From an uncultured Spartobacteria bacterium (lineage in GTDB: Bacteria > Verrucomicrobiota > Verrucomicrobiia > Chthoniobacterales > Chthoniobacteraceae), in NCBI GenBank assembly GCA_903901425.1, contig CAIURC010000171.1:1-38962 (forward strand): DNA of 38,962 nt, read 5' to 3'. Below, in pieces: positions 31,628-38,590 of this stretch. Made by a program: the position numbers and the translations under genes. The notes below the pieces were generated by a model. It was not told the origin of the DNA and made no database searches. It was given only the letters and a program-made list of their open reading frames with translations. How positions within the stretch are numbered: the first letter of the stretch is position 1; each line of letters opens with the position of its first letter.

Positions 31628-32029
31628 TTGGACCCGCACCCCGCTCCCGAACCGAAGCCGCCAGCCACCATCCTCTTGGTGGAGGACGACTCCATGGTTC
31701 GCCGCTGGGAAACCACCGTCCTGCAGCGCGCAGGGTTTCGGATCTTGGAAGCCGCTGACGGGGAAGAAGCCCTCCAGATCCTTTCTGAGGAACCCGGAGA
31801 TTCCCCGCAACTGGTCATCACGGACCTCGAACTCCCCACGATTTCCGGCGCGGATCTGGCCCTGCAACTCGAACTGCTGCGTCCGGCGGCACGCATCCTT
31901 TTCACATCCGGATACCCGGACGACGCACTGCCCGAACCGATTCACTCCCTGAAAACCCGGTTCGCCTTTTTCCGCAAACCGTTTTCCCCTCCCCATTTCC
32001 TCGAAATGGTTCGGTCCCTTCTGGCCTGA
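31628..32029 (+). CDS. Single-domain response regulator (CheY-like)
   Basis: 133 residues, a receiver domain only. VEDDSM (acidic pocket), phosphoacceptor Asp66 in LVITDLELP, ILFTSGY with the conserved Thr, and FFRKPFSPP with the conserved Lys-Pro. About ten residues of Pro-rich N-terminal extension precede the fold. The start is a TTG at 31628 because no ATG lies close enough upstream in frame. It is divergent from flgF across 276 bases. It could be a CheY-type switch ligand or a relay partner of the ChpT-like protein; the sequence does not decide. Confidence 0.85.
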   Translation: MDPHPAPEPKPPATILLVEDDSMVRRWETTVLQRAGFRILEAADGEEALQILSEEPGDSPQLVITDLELPTISGADLALQLELLRPAARILFTSGYPDDALPEPIHSLKTRFAFFRKPFSPPHFLEMVRSLLA

Positions 32030-32098
32030 ATTCCGCCCCTCCAAGACCTTCCCTGCGGCCAAGGTCGAAAAAAAGAGGCTGAAAAGGCATTTTTCCCC

Positions 32099-32125
32099 TC
32101 AAGTCTCTCGAGGGCACGCCGATTT
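32099..32125 (+). promoter_or_regulatory. Sigma-28 (FliA) promoter of the flgM-like/fliS operon
   Basis: TCAAGTCT, 11 bases, GCCGATTT. This matches the FliA consensus TAAAGTTT-N11-GCCGATAA at six of eight positions in each element with exact spacing. It lies 28 bases before the start codon of the FlgM-like gene. Confidence 0.7.
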
Positions 32126-32152
32126 GTCTCCGTAGAAACTTTTCTCAAGCTT

Positions 32153-32440
32153 ATGGAAATCCGGCCTCAAAACGAAATCCTCGCTCCCGTGGCAATTCCG
32201 CCCAAGCCTCAGCAGGCGGCTCCCACCCCGATCGCAATTCGGGAAACCACCAACGACACGTTCCGCACCCCGCTCGCCCAGCGACTGAGGGCTGCCTTCC
32301 AGGCGGCACCCGAAGTCCGCGACGAAGCTGTTGCTCACGGCCGTGTGCTCGCCACCGACCCCCAGTATCCGCCGATGGAACGCCTGAACGCCATGGCAGA
32401 ACTGCTGGTTCTCGGCGCCAGCCGCGCTGCCGGCGAATAA
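32153..32440 (+). CDS. Candidate anti-sigma-28 factor (FlgM-like)
   Basis: 95 residues. The N-terminal half is Pro-rich and looks disordered. The C-terminal half reads APEVRDEAVAHGRVLA, a short gap, then PMERLNAMAELLVLG. That pattern (R-x-x-x-V at the start, a 12-15 residue spacer, a final helix ending in Leu-Leu) is that of the FlgM sigma-28-binding region. Length and disorder also fit FlgM. It sits right behind a sigma-28 promoter and 35 bases before fliS. FlgM holds FliA inactive until it is exported through the finished hook. The assignment is by pattern and context, not by a profile hit, so no symbol is given. Confidence 0.5.
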   Translation: MEIRPQNEILAPVAIPPKPQQAAPTPIAIRETTNDTFRTPLAQRLRAAFQAAPEVRDEAVAHGRVLATDPQYPPMERLNAMAELLVLGASRAAGE

Positions 32441-32475
32441 ACCCGCCTCCCTCACCCTCTGCACCGAAGCCAGCC

Positions 32476-32901
32476 ATGATCTGCTATAGCCCTCTGAAGG
32501 TGTACCGCGAAGCCGCGGCCCGCAGTTCCTCCCCCGGTCAGCTCGTGCTGATGCTCCTCGACGGCGCCTTGCGCTTCATGGACTCCGCAGTCCAAGGGTT
32601 CGAGGAGTCAAACTTTGTGCGCCGGAACGAACTGGTCCACAACAACGTCCTGAAGTCCCAAGCCATTCTCTCCGAATTGCAGGCTTCCCTCAATCTGGAT
32701 GCGGGTGGCGAGTTCGGATCTACCATGTTCCGTCTCTACGACTTCATGCTTGAGCAACTCCGCCAGGCCAACCTGAAGAAAGTCGTGGAACCCATCCGGG
32801 TGGTCATGCAGTTGCTCGGTGAAATCCGTGAGGCATGGAGCCAGATGCTCCTCCAACAGCCCGCTGCCCGTCCCGCTGAAGGCTTGGCTGCCGCGTGCTA
32901 A
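32476..32901 (+). CDS. fliS: Flagellin export chaperone FliS
   Basis: 141 residues. YREAAARSSSPGQLVLMLLD followed by GALRFMDSAVQGFE is the FliS hallmark, then LVHNNVLKSQAILSELQASL NLDAGGEF and MLEQLRQANLKKVVEPIRVV. It binds the C-terminus of flagellin in the cytoplasm and prevents premature polymerisation. Flagellin itself is outside the window. It shares seven bases with the next gene. Confidence 0.93.
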   Translation: MICYSPLKVYREAAARSSSPGQLVLMLLDGALRFMDSAVQGFEESNFVRRNELVHNNVLKSQAILSELQASLNLDAGGEFGSTMFRLYDFMLEQLRQANLKKVVEPIRVVMQLLGEIREAWSQMLLQQPAARPAEGLAAAC

Positions 32902-33260
32902 CCGCCGAACAGGCTCGCTTTAACGCCCTCCTCAAACACCTTGAGGAGGGCGTTCGCATTCAGGCCGGGCTCCTCTCCGACCCCGAGGAGCTCCTCCGCT
33001 CCGCTTCCGAACTCGCCCCTTTCTGGGACGCGCTTGCCGAGCAACGGCAACATCTCACCGAGGAAAATCTCGCCCACTTCCTCCCTCGCCTCGAACGGCT
33101 CCGGTCCACCGCAAATGCCAATGCCACCGCGGCAGACGCCGCCACGGTTGCCCTCCGGACGGAACTCCATGAGATGGCCAGGACCGTTCTCAGGCTCCGC
33201 CAAGTGCTGCGGGGCACGAACCAGACCCCCGAAGACGCCCCGCGCACCCTTTGGGCGTGA
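32895..33260 (+). CDS. Helical protein in FliT position after fliS
   Basis: 121 residues, GTG start overlapping the fliS stop codon (GTGCTAA), so it is translationally coupled. It is almost entirely helical and charged: NALLKHLEEGVRIQAGLLSD, ELLRSASELAPFWDALAEQR, and RTELHEMARTVLRLRQVLRG. No sequence motif identifies it. Short helical proteins directly after fliS are often FliT-type chaperones (for FliD), and that is the likely role here by position only. Confidence 0.6.
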   Translation: MLTAEQARFNALLKHLEEGVRIQAGLLSDPEELLRSASELAPFWDALAEQRQHLTEENLAHFLPRLERLRSTANANATAADAATVALRTELHEMARTVLRLRQVLRGTNQTPEDAPRTLWA

Positions 33261-33312
33261 GCTCCCTGCAAATCCCTCTCGATCTCCCCAGCGCCTTGGG
33301 CAAGATTCCTCC

Positions 33313-33585
33313 ATGGTTGGCAGACAAGTCTTCTACGAGGGCCGCGTCCAAGGCGTCGGCTTCCGGTTCACCGTGAAATCTTTGGCCCGCGGCTTCGAGG
33401 TCGTTGGCTGGATCCGCAATCTCCCCGACGGCCGGGTCGAACTTCAGGCCTCCGGCGAACCCGCTGAACTGGAGGCCTTCCTCGAAGCCATTCAGGAAAG
33501 CGAACTCCAAAGCCATATCCGGAAATCCGAGTCTCACCCCCAACCGCCCCTCTCCGGCGTCCGCGGCTTCGAAATCCTACGCTGA
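33313..33585 (+). CDS. acyP: Acylphosphatase
   Basis: 90 residues, the full family length. The phosphate-binding loop with its catalytic Arg is in YEGRVQGVGFRFTVKSLARG, and the catalytic Asn in GWIRNLPDGRVELQASGEP. It hydrolyses acyl phosphates such as acetyl or carbamoyl phosphate in the cytoplasm. It ends four bases before the ABC ATPase gene. The longer frame back to 32941 lies in the previous gene. Confidence 0.93.
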   Translation: MVGRQVFYEGRVQGVGFRFTVKSLARGFEVVGWIRNLPDGRVELQASGEPAELEAFLEAIQESELQSHIRKSESHPQPPLSGVRGFEILR

Positions 33586-33589
33586 CCCC

Positions 33590-34492
33590 ATGGCTGACCC
33601 CGCTGCCATCGCCATCCGGAATCTCACCAAGATCTTCCCGGTCCCGTTCCGGAAAGAAAAAGTCACGGCCGTAGAAGACCTTTCCCTGGAGGTTCAACCC
33701 GGCCAGATCTATGGCCTGCTCGGACCCAACGGATCTGGCAAAAGCACAACCATGAAAGTGGTTCTCGGCCTGGTCTCACCCACCTCAGGGAGCACTGAGA
33801 TTTTCGGCCGCTCCAGCCTCCATGTGGAAAGCCGCGAGGCCGTTGGGTTCCTCCCAGAAAACCCGTATTTCTACAAGTTCCTCACAGGTTCGGAGACCCT
33901 CCATTTCTTTGGACGCCTCTGCGGTCTTTCCGGCCCACGCCTCGCCGCCCGGAGCCGGGAACTGCTTGCCTTGGTTGGACTTGAAACCGCCGCAAACCGG
34001 CGGGTCGGCTCCTACTCCAAAGGCATGCTGCAAAGGATCGGCCTCGCACAGGCCCTCATCCAGGACCCACGGCTCTTGGTTCTGGACGAGCCCACCGCAG
34101 GCGTCGATCCCGCCGGGTCCCGCGAAATCCGGGATCTCCTTCTGCAGTTCAAACAGCGCGGAATCACCGTGCTCCTGTGTTCGCATCTGCTGGGCCAAGT
34201 CCAGGAGGTCTGCGACCGGATCGGAATCCTGCACCAAGGCCGGCTCGTCAGCGAAGGCCCCCTCGAATCGCTCGTTTCTGTCGAGGACCAAACCGAGTGC
34301 CTCCTCCGGAACGCTTCACCGGAACTGCTCCGTTCGATTCAAGCGCAGGCCGCAGCCGCCGGAGCCGAGGTCATTCAGATTCGCAAACCTCAAACCACGC
34401 TCGAACGCCATTTTTTGAAAGTCACGCACGGCGTTTCACGGGACGCCAGCACCCAGCCCTCACCCCAGCATGCCGACGTCCACGCCCCTTGA
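33590..34492 (+). CDS. ABC transporter ATP-binding protein
   Basis: 300 residues. Walker A GLLGPNGSGKSTT (about residue 45), Q-loop region VGFLPENPYFYKFLTGSETL, signature YSKGMLQRIGLAQAL, Walker B LLVLDEPTAGVDP and the switch His in VLLCSHLLGQV. The signature begins YSKGM, the variant usual in CcmA/DrrA-type exporters and Nat/ABC-2 systems. With the membrane protein encoded next (23-base overlap) it forms an ABC-2 type exporter. Substrate unknown. Confidence 0.92.
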   Translation: MADPAAIAIRNLTKIFPVPFRKEKVTAVEDLSLEVQPGQIYGLLGPNGSGKSTTMKVVLGLVSPTSGSTEIFGRSSLHVESREAVGFLPENPYFYKFLTGSETLHFFGRLCGLSGPRLAARSRELLALVGLETAANRRVGSYSKGMLQRIGLAQALIQDPRLLVLDEPTAGVDPAGSREIRDLLLQFKQRGITVLLCSHLLGQVQEVCDRIGILHQGRLVSEGPLESLVSVEDQTECLLRNASPELLRSIQAQAAAAGAEVIQIRKPQTTLERHFLKVTHGVSRDASTQPSPQHADVHAP

Positions 34493-35387
34493 TCCGTCTG
34501 TCCCGGTGCGCCACCGCTGGTTTTCCCCGGCCCGGCTCCTCGCGATTGCCTCCAACACCCTTCTCGAACTGGTTCGCCAGAAGGTGTTTTACTTCCTGCT
34601 CCTGTTTGCCCTGCTTTCCATTGGCAGCTCACTTCTGGTCGTCCAGTTCACCTTCCAGCAACAGTTTCAGGTGCTCAAGGATGTCTCGCTCGGCGCAATG
34701 TCCATTTTCAGCTGGCTGCTTGCCGTCCTCGCCACAGCCCAGCTTCTTCCTCGCGACCTTGAGGACCGGACCCTCTACACCATCCTCGCCAAACCCGTGC
34801 CCCGGTTTGAATACCTGCTCGGCAAACTGGGCGGAGTCCTCCTCCTTCTGGCACTTTCTCTGGCCCTGATGTCTGCCCTGTTTGCCGGGGTTCTGGCTTG
34901 GCGCGAACAGACCCAACTCGCCTTGATCCAAGCCGCCACACCTCCCGAAGACCTCGAGGCCGCAGTGCAAGCCCTCCGCGCTTCCACATTCACACCCAGC
35001 CTCGGCCTCGCCATCCTCACCATCTTTCTCCGCGCGGCAATTTGCGCCTCCCTGACCCTCCTCATTTCCAGCTTCGCCACCTCCTCCATTTTCACTGTCA
35101 TTGTCTCTGTCATCGCCTACATCATCGGCCACATCCAACCCGTGGCCCGCGACTACTGGCTGCATTCACTCCCCGCAGGCCAAGGAGTTTCCCCCCTGGT
35201 CCAAGTGTTCCTCGGGTTCGTCGCCCTCTTCTTTCCGGACTTCCAGCTTTTCAACCTGGTCGACGAAGCCGCAGCGGGAAACACCATCCCATTTCCCCTC
35301 TTTGCACAGACCTCCGCGCTCGGTCTCGGCTACGCCATGGTCTACACCTTCCTCGCCTACCTTTTCTTCTCCCAAAAAGAACTGTAG
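34470..35387 (+). CDS. ABC-2 type transporter permease
   Basis: 305 residues with about six hydrophobic segments: FYFLLLFALLSIGSSLLVV, LGAMSIFSWLLAVLATAQLL, LGGVLLLLALSLALMSALFA, ICASLTLLISSFATSSIF, VIVSVIAYIIGHI, and a C-terminal AMVYTFLAYLFF. Between the first pairs lies LPRDLEDRTLYTILAKPVPR with the cytoplasmic R-x-x-E-Y-L-L-G-K coupling element common in NatB-type permeases. It overlaps the ATPase gene by 23 bases and is surely its partner. Confidence 0.85.
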   Translation: MPTSTPLDPSVPVRHRWFSPARLLAIASNTLLELVRQKVFYFLLLFALLSIGSSLLVVQFTFQQQFQVLKDVSLGAMSIFSWLLAVLATAQLLPRDLEDRTLYTILAKPVPRFEYLLGKLGGVLLLLALSLALMSALFAGVLAWREQTQLALIQAATPPEDLEAAVQALRASTFTPSLGLAILTIFLRAAICASLTLLISSFATSSIFTVIVSVIAYIIGHIQPVARDYWLHSLPAGQGVSPLVQVFLGFVALFFPDFQLFNLVDEAAAGNTIPFPLFAQTSALGLGYAMVYTFLAYLFFSQKEL

Positions 35388-35390
35388 GTC

Positions 35391-36152
35391 ATGCGCGCCA
35401 GACTCCTCGCCCCAGTTCTGCTCCTTGGTTTCGGTTTTGCCAAACTCGCGCCTGAATCTCTGCTGACACGGGTCCGCCAGTCCGCAAATCTCCACACGGC
35501 ACCCGTCCAGATCAGCCTCCGCCAAAACCTCAGCCAGATGGGCTTCCTCGCCGCCCTGAGCGGATTCCGCGCCGTGGTTGCCGACCTGCTCTGGATTCAA
35601 GCCCATACCGCCTGGGAAAACACCGACTGGGGCCGGATGAAGCTTCTCCTCGACACAGTCACCGCGCTCCAACCCCGGGCCGTGGTCTTCTGGGACGGAG
35701 CCGCATGGCACATGGCGTGGAACGCCAGCGTTTCAGCACTCGAAAACCCCGCCCAACCCCGGCTGGCCCTCCGCGTCAAAGCCCAGCGGGAGTTTTTCAG
35801 ACTCGGTGAAGACTTCCTGCTCCGTGGAATCCAGAACAATCCCGGTCGTCAGGAACTCTACAACCGGCTCGGGATGCTTTACCGGGACAAGTTTGAGGAC
35901 CATGCCCGGGCCTCAGACGCATTTGCCGCCTGCGCCGCCCTCCCCAATGCCCCCTCCTACGCCCGCAGGTTCGCTGCCTACGAACTCTCCCGGGTCCCAG
36001 GCCGCGAAGCCGAAGCCTACCAGACCCTCAAAAAGCTCTTTCTTGAGGGCGAAAAAAACTGGCTCCCCACCCTTTTTAACCGAATCCGCTTTTTAGAGGA
36101 AAAATTGAACGTGCGCCCGGACGAAAGACTTCGTATTCCTGAAGGCAGGTAA
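35391..36152 (+). CDS. Unknown TPR-like membrane-anchored protein
   Basis: 253 residues; family not recognised. An N-terminal hydrophobic stretch (LLAPVLLLGFGFAKLAP) could be a signal anchor. The rest is helical, with LSGFRAVVADLLWIQAHTAW near residue 60, a WDGAAWHMAWNASVSALEN segment, and repeat-like helices GIQNNPGRQELYNRLGMLYR and HARASDAFAACAALP that resemble TPR units. The gene starts three bases after the permease stop codon, so it is probably a component of the same ABC system, facing the periplasm. Confidence 0.65.
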   Translation: MRARLLAPVLLLGFGFAKLAPESLLTRVRQSANLHTAPVQISLRQNLSQMGFLAALSGFRAVVADLLWIQAHTAWENTDWGRMKLLLDTVTALQPRAVVFWDGAAWHMAWNASVSALENPAQPRLALRVKAQREFFRLGEDFLLRGIQNNPGRQELYNRLGMLYRDKFEDHARASDAFAACAALPNAPSYARRFAAYELSRVPGREAEAYQTLKKLFLEGEKNWLPTLFNRIRFLEEKLNVRPDERLRIPEGR

Positions 36153-36161
36153 GTTCCTCCC

Positions 36162-36884
36162 ATGAGATTTGCGATCTTTGGAGACATCCATTCCAACCTT
36201 GAAGCCCTGAACGCCATCCTCGCGGATGCCGCTGCTCATGGGGTCACCCACTATGCCTGCCTCGGGGACATTGTCGGCTATGCCGCCAACCCCGCCGAGT
36301 GCCTTGAGATTGTTCGCGCCCTCGAATGCCCGGTAGTTCAGGGGAACCATGACGAACAGGCCTGCGCCGGCGACGATCTCTCCGGGTTTAACCCGCTCGC
36401 CCAACAAGCGATCGACTGGACTCGCAGCCAACTCACCGACGACCAGAAAGCTTGGCTCCGGAACCTGAAATTTGTCCGCCAAGTTCGGGATTTCACCATC
36501 GTCCATGCCACTCTGGACACCCCGCACCGCTGGGGCTACGTCTTCAACCAACTCGACGCCGAAGCCAGCTTTAATTACCAGCACACCCAGATCTGTTTCT
36601 ACGGCCATACCCACACCCCGCGCGCCTACATCCGGGACGGCATGGTCCGGGGACAGCCCTTCGAATCCCTCCTCATCGAGCCGGGCAAAAAGTACTTCAT
36701 CAACGTCGGTAGCGTCGGGCAGCCAAGAGATGGCGACTGGCACTGTTCCTACTGCCTCTATTGCCCCGAGGAAAAGGAGGTTGTTCTCCGCCGGCTCGAG
36801 TACGACATCTTTACCACCCAGGACAAAATCCTCGCGGCAGGTCTCCCCCAGAAACTCGCCGACCGTCTCGCTCTTGGCAAATAG
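36162..36884 (+). CDS. Metallophosphoesterase (calcineurin-like, YfcE/MJ0936 type)
   Basis: 240 residues. All metal-binding blocks are present: FGDIHSNLEAL (D-x-H), CLGDIVGYAANP (G-D), VVQGNHDEQA (G-N-H-D/E), FTIVHATLD and FYGHTHTPRAY (G-H-T-H). This type hydrolyses phosphodiesters in the cytoplasm; the physiological substrate of such proteins is mostly unknown. It begins ten bases after the TPR-like gene and ends 26 bases before the glycosyltransferase, so the whole stretch from acyP could be one transcript. Confidence 0.9.
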   Translation: MRFAIFGDIHSNLEALNAILADAAAHGVTHYACLGDIVGYAANPAECLEIVRALECPVVQGNHDEQACAGDDLSGFNPLAQQAIDWTRSQLTDDQKAWLRNLKFVRQVRDFTIVHATLDTPHRWGYVFNQLDAEASFNYQHTQICFYGHTHTPRAYIRDGMVRGQPFESLLIEPGKKYFINVGSVGQPRDGDWHCSYCLYCPEEKEVVLRRLEYDIFTTQDKILAAGLPQKLADRLALGK

Positions 36885-36910
36885 GTCTCCGGTCACCCGG
36901 ACCCTCCTCC

Positions 36911-37876
36911 TTGGACTCGCCAGCACGCATCCTTGTGGTCAAGCCGAGTTCCCTCGGCGACATTGTTCACACCCTCCCCGCGCTCGCCGCTCTCCGGCGC
37001 CAATGGCCCGAGTCCAAGATCCACTGGATGGTCAATCCCGAATGGGCCCCCCTGCTGGAAAATCATCCCCACCTGGACGGAATCCTTCTCTTTCCCAGAA
37101 ACCAGTTCCGGGGTGTCGCAGGGCCGGCGCGGTTCATCCCCTGGGCGCTTTCACTGCGCCGCGCCCCCTTCGATCTGGCCTTGGATTTTCAAGGCCTGTT
37201 CCGAAGCGCCCTTCTCGCAAAACTCGCCTCTAAACAGAGCGTCCTCGGCCTCTCCGATGCCAGGGAAGGTGGCACCCTTTTCTATCAGAAAACCGCAGAC
37301 ACAAGGCCGTTCTGCCACTCTGTGGACCGGTACCTTGCCCTCGCAAGGCTGGCTGGAGCGCAAACGCCATCAGATCCCGAATGGATTCTGCCCCCCGGCG
37401 AACCCGTTCCGGGCCTTCCCGAGCGCTTTCTCCTGCTCCATCCGTTCTCCCGTGGGAAGGGAAAATCCATGACTCAGGATCAGGTGGAGCATCTCTGCGC
37501 CGCGCTGTCGCCGACGCCCGTGGTGATTGCCGGGCGCTCGGAAGCCCGGCTAAACCTCCCGCACAACGGGTTGAATCTGCTCAACCAAACCTCCATTCCT
37601 CAGCTGATCGGATTGATCCGCTCGGCCACTGCAGTGGTCAGCGTTGACAGCGGTCCGATGCACATCGCGGCGGCGCTTCATCCCCGCCTTCTTGCTCTGC
37701 ACACCTGGAGCGATCCGCAAAAAGTCGGCCCCTATCCCCCAACCGCTTGGGTACTCAAGGACGGCCTGCTCTTCCAGAGGGGCACCCCCCACCTTATACG
37801 CACGCTACCCCCAGACCACCTCGCCGAGTTCATCGGGAACGAACTCCTCGGGGAAGTCACGCCCTCACCCAAGTAG
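36911..37876 (+). CDS. Glycosyltransferase family 9 (heptosyltransferase-like)
   Basis: About 321 residues. The N-terminus ARILVVKPSSLGDIVHTLPA LAALRRQWP is the GT9 signature (S-L-G-D-I-V/I-H). The C-terminal domain has LLHPFSRGKGKSMT and VVSVDSGPMHIAAAL (D-S-G-x-x-H), binding the nucleotide sugar. Members add heptose or related sugars to the lipopolysaccharide core at the inner membrane. The TTG at 36911 was chosen since it gives the exact family start; no ATG is suitable. The last 276 bases of the gene recur as a decayed copy at 38191-38464. Confidence 0.88.
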   Translation: MDSPARILVVKPSSLGDIVHTLPALAALRRQWPESKIHWMVNPEWAPLLENHPHLDGILLFPRNQFRGVAGPARFIPWALSLRRAPFDLALDFQGLFRSALLAKLASKQSVLGLSDAREGGTLFYQKTADTRPFCHSVDRYLALARLAGAQTPSDPEWILPPGEPVPGLPERFLLLHPFSRGKGKSMTQDQVEHLCAALSPTPVVIAGRSEARLNLPHNGLNLLNQTSIPQLIGLIRSATAVVSVDSGPMHIAAALHPRLLALHTWSDPQKVGPYPPTAWVLKDGLLFQRGTPHLIRTLPPDHLAEFIGNELLGEVTPSPK

Positions 37877-37904
37877 GGGCAGATTATTTATTCGGGTATC
37901 ATTG

Positions 37905-37972
37905 AGGGTACCGACCCCGGGTTTCGCCAAAGCTTGCCCAGCAAAAGCCGCACGAAACCTTTTTACCCGCCC
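37905..37972 (-). repeat. Degenerate copy of the 72-base repeat
   Basis: Read on the minus strand it shows AAAAAGGTTTCG, a TTGCTGGGCAAGC core and CCGGGGTCGGT, which align with the 72-base element at 259-330 and 38517-38588, but with more changes. It follows the glycosyltransferase stop codon directly. Confidence 0.5.
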
Positions 37973-38190
37973 CCCCTCCAACCGCCTTCCGGCTCTCAAG
38001 AGTGTCAGTGAGCGGATGCTCATTGTTTTGGGGACACACCCCATGACCCAAAATTTGCCCTGCACCCCGGTAAAATGGGGACAGACCTTCGGAATTTTCT
38101 CTTTGCCGGGGACAGACCCCGCCGATTTGAAAAACTGGGGACAGCCCCCGGGGCTTTAAGCCCTTCTGGGGACAGGCCAGTGATTTTGAT
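37973..38190 (-). repeat. Right cluster of GGGGACAGACC boxes, part 1
   Basis: Boxes of TGGGGACA(G)(A)CC occur near 38034, 38076, 38098, 38130 and 38167. They are the reverse complement of the GGTCTGTCCCC boxes at the left end. No protein-like frame is present. The stretch separates the intact glycosyltransferase 3' end from its decayed copy. Confidence 0.7.
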
Positions 38191-38464
38191 CCTCAACTCA
38201 TCGGCTTGATCCGCTCGGCCACTGCAGTGGTAAGCGTTGACAGCGGTCCGATACACGTTGCAGCAGCGCTGCATCCCCGCCTTCTTGCTCCGCTCATCTT
38301 GAGCGATCCGCAAAAAGTCGGCCCCGATCCCCCACCCGCTTAGGTGCTCAAGAAAGGCCTGCTCTTCCGGAGGCCAACCCCACCTCATGCGCACGCTCCC
38401 CCCAGACCACCCCGCCGAGTTTGCCGAGAACGAACTCCTCGGGGAAGTCACGCCCTCACCCAAG
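38191..38464 (+). pseudogene. Decayed duplicate of the glycosyltransferase 3' end
   Basis: These 274 bases align with 37598-37873, the 3' part of the family 9 glycosyltransferase gene, over their whole length with scattered substitutions and a net loss of two bases. Long identical blocks include GATCCGCTCGGCCACTGCAG and AACTCCTCGGGGAAGTCACG. The TGG codon of the original (PTAW) reads TAG here and the frame is shifted, so it cannot encode the domain. It starts in the middle of the gene and has no start codon. Confidence 0.85.
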
Positions 38465-38474
38465 CAATTATTTT

Positions 38475-38590
38475 TCTGGGGACAGACCCCGCCAATTTGA
38501 AAGAAAAAAGAAACACTGGGGACAGACCCCCGGGTTTGGAAAGGCTTGCTGAGCAACAACCCTGCGGAACCTTTTTGCGAACTTTTGGAT
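38475..38590 (-). repeat. Right cluster of GGGGACAGACC boxes, part 2, with 72-base element
   Basis: Two boxes occur near 38478 and 38518. Positions 38517-38588 are the inverted partner of 259-330 (65 of 72 bases equal by eye count). The repeat follows the decayed glycosyltransferase copy just as the degenerate repeat at 37905 follows the intact gene, so gene end and repeat seem to have been duplicated together. Confidence 0.75.
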
